Shown piece by piece: positions 63,753 through 64,000 of a DNA stretch of 64,000 nt. The DNA comes from Crossaster papposus (Eukaryota; Echinodermata; Asteroidea; Velatida; Solasteridae), in assembly GCA_037893245.1 (NCBI GenBank), contig JBAIAA010000251.1:1426001-1490000 (forward strand). The letters run 5' to 3'. Under the pieces are notes generated by a model. That model was not told where the DNA came from and did not search any database. It saw only the letters and a list, made by a program, of their open reading frames with translations. Within the stretch, counting starts at the first letter, position 1; every line of letters begins with the position of its first letter. The position numbers were made by a program, and so were the translations under genes.

Positions 63753-64000
63753 ACATAATATATGGCATTATCTGCAATCCAAATCCCGGGGGTTTCTCAT
63801 TCGCCCATCTTAACGTGAGAAGCCTCATAAACAAATTTGACCATTTTAAGATTGTAATGTCTAGAAATCCATTCGACATCATCTGTCTAAACGAAACTTT
63901 TTGCGACGCCTCAATCTCTGATGATGAGATAACTCTTCCAAATTAGTATATTGTCAGAAAAGACAGGAACCGACATGGTGGCGGGGTTGCAATTTACATT
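63740..64000 (+). pseudogene. CR1-type LINE ORF2, N-terminal endonuclease start (runs off the window)
   Basis: Frame with FAHLNVRSLINKFDHF, FDIICLNETF and, after an in-frame TAG at 63944-63946, RKDRNRHGGGVAIYI; these are the first motifs of the APE-type endonuclease. Truncated by the window edge. The stop suggests an inactive copy. Confidence 0.8.

Overview
The window is eukaryotic, repeat-dense, intron-containing DNA, most likely from a marine invertebrate deuterostome. An echinoderm, perhaps a sea star or relative, is my best guess. That guess rests on a secreted collagen-C1q gene, tRNA-derived SINEs of a type I associate with echinoderm genomes, CR1- and I-type LINEs and an animal Polinton; the species cannot be fixed from sequence alone. 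Host coding content is small: one apparently intact C1q-domain gene (10.8-13.5 kb, two non-coding 5' exons plus a single coding exon) and one decayed FAD-dependent oxidoreductase gene (three recognisable exons at 14.7-16.7 kb on the minus strand, two in-frame stops).

The centrepiece is an integrated Polinton/adintovirus-like virus at 21253-38841. It has about 330-bp terminal inverted repeats (TIRs), an apparent 5-bp target duplication (ATAAT), and a compact set of genes: protein-primed DNA polymerase B, retrovirus-like integrase, FtsK/HerA-type packaging ATPase, a putative double-jelly-roll major capsid protein, two tandem paralogous candidate minor capsid proteins, and a group of small membrane or coiled-coil proteins of unknown function that I recognise as recurrent companions of this lineage. 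No adenovirus-type protease was found. Genes sit in blocks with two divergent 36-bp A+T-rich promoter spacers, convergent 3' ends separated by an 18-bp-stem hairpin, and recurring TAAAATG/TAAATG start contexts. The copy is dead or dying: polB carries a CR1-like LINE insertion (34870-37480) and a frameshift, integrase carries a frameshift at an A7 run, and a 520-bp MITE sits inside the left TIR.

Around it lie nested repeats. A composite repeat of about 4.5 kb occurs as copy A (1-4530) and as copy B, whose two halves (18051-20055 and 39563-42344) are separated by 19.5 kb containing the Polinton. It is built of palindromic minisatellites, a TTAA-flanked MITE, a 65-bp tandem repeat and a hairpin MITE. 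A third, inverted piece lies at 17138-17664.

The right third (42.3-64 kb) is almost entirely repeat: an 11-bp VNTR, a TA-flanked element with another nested in it, an 88-bp satellite invaded by two TTAA-type MITEs and a SINE, a 1.27-kb tandem duplication whose second copy holds a MITE with a perfect 9-bp target duplication, a defective I-type LINE with CCHC ORF1 and RNase H (57.4-62.0 kb, minus), and the 5' part of a CR1-type LINE running off the right edge.
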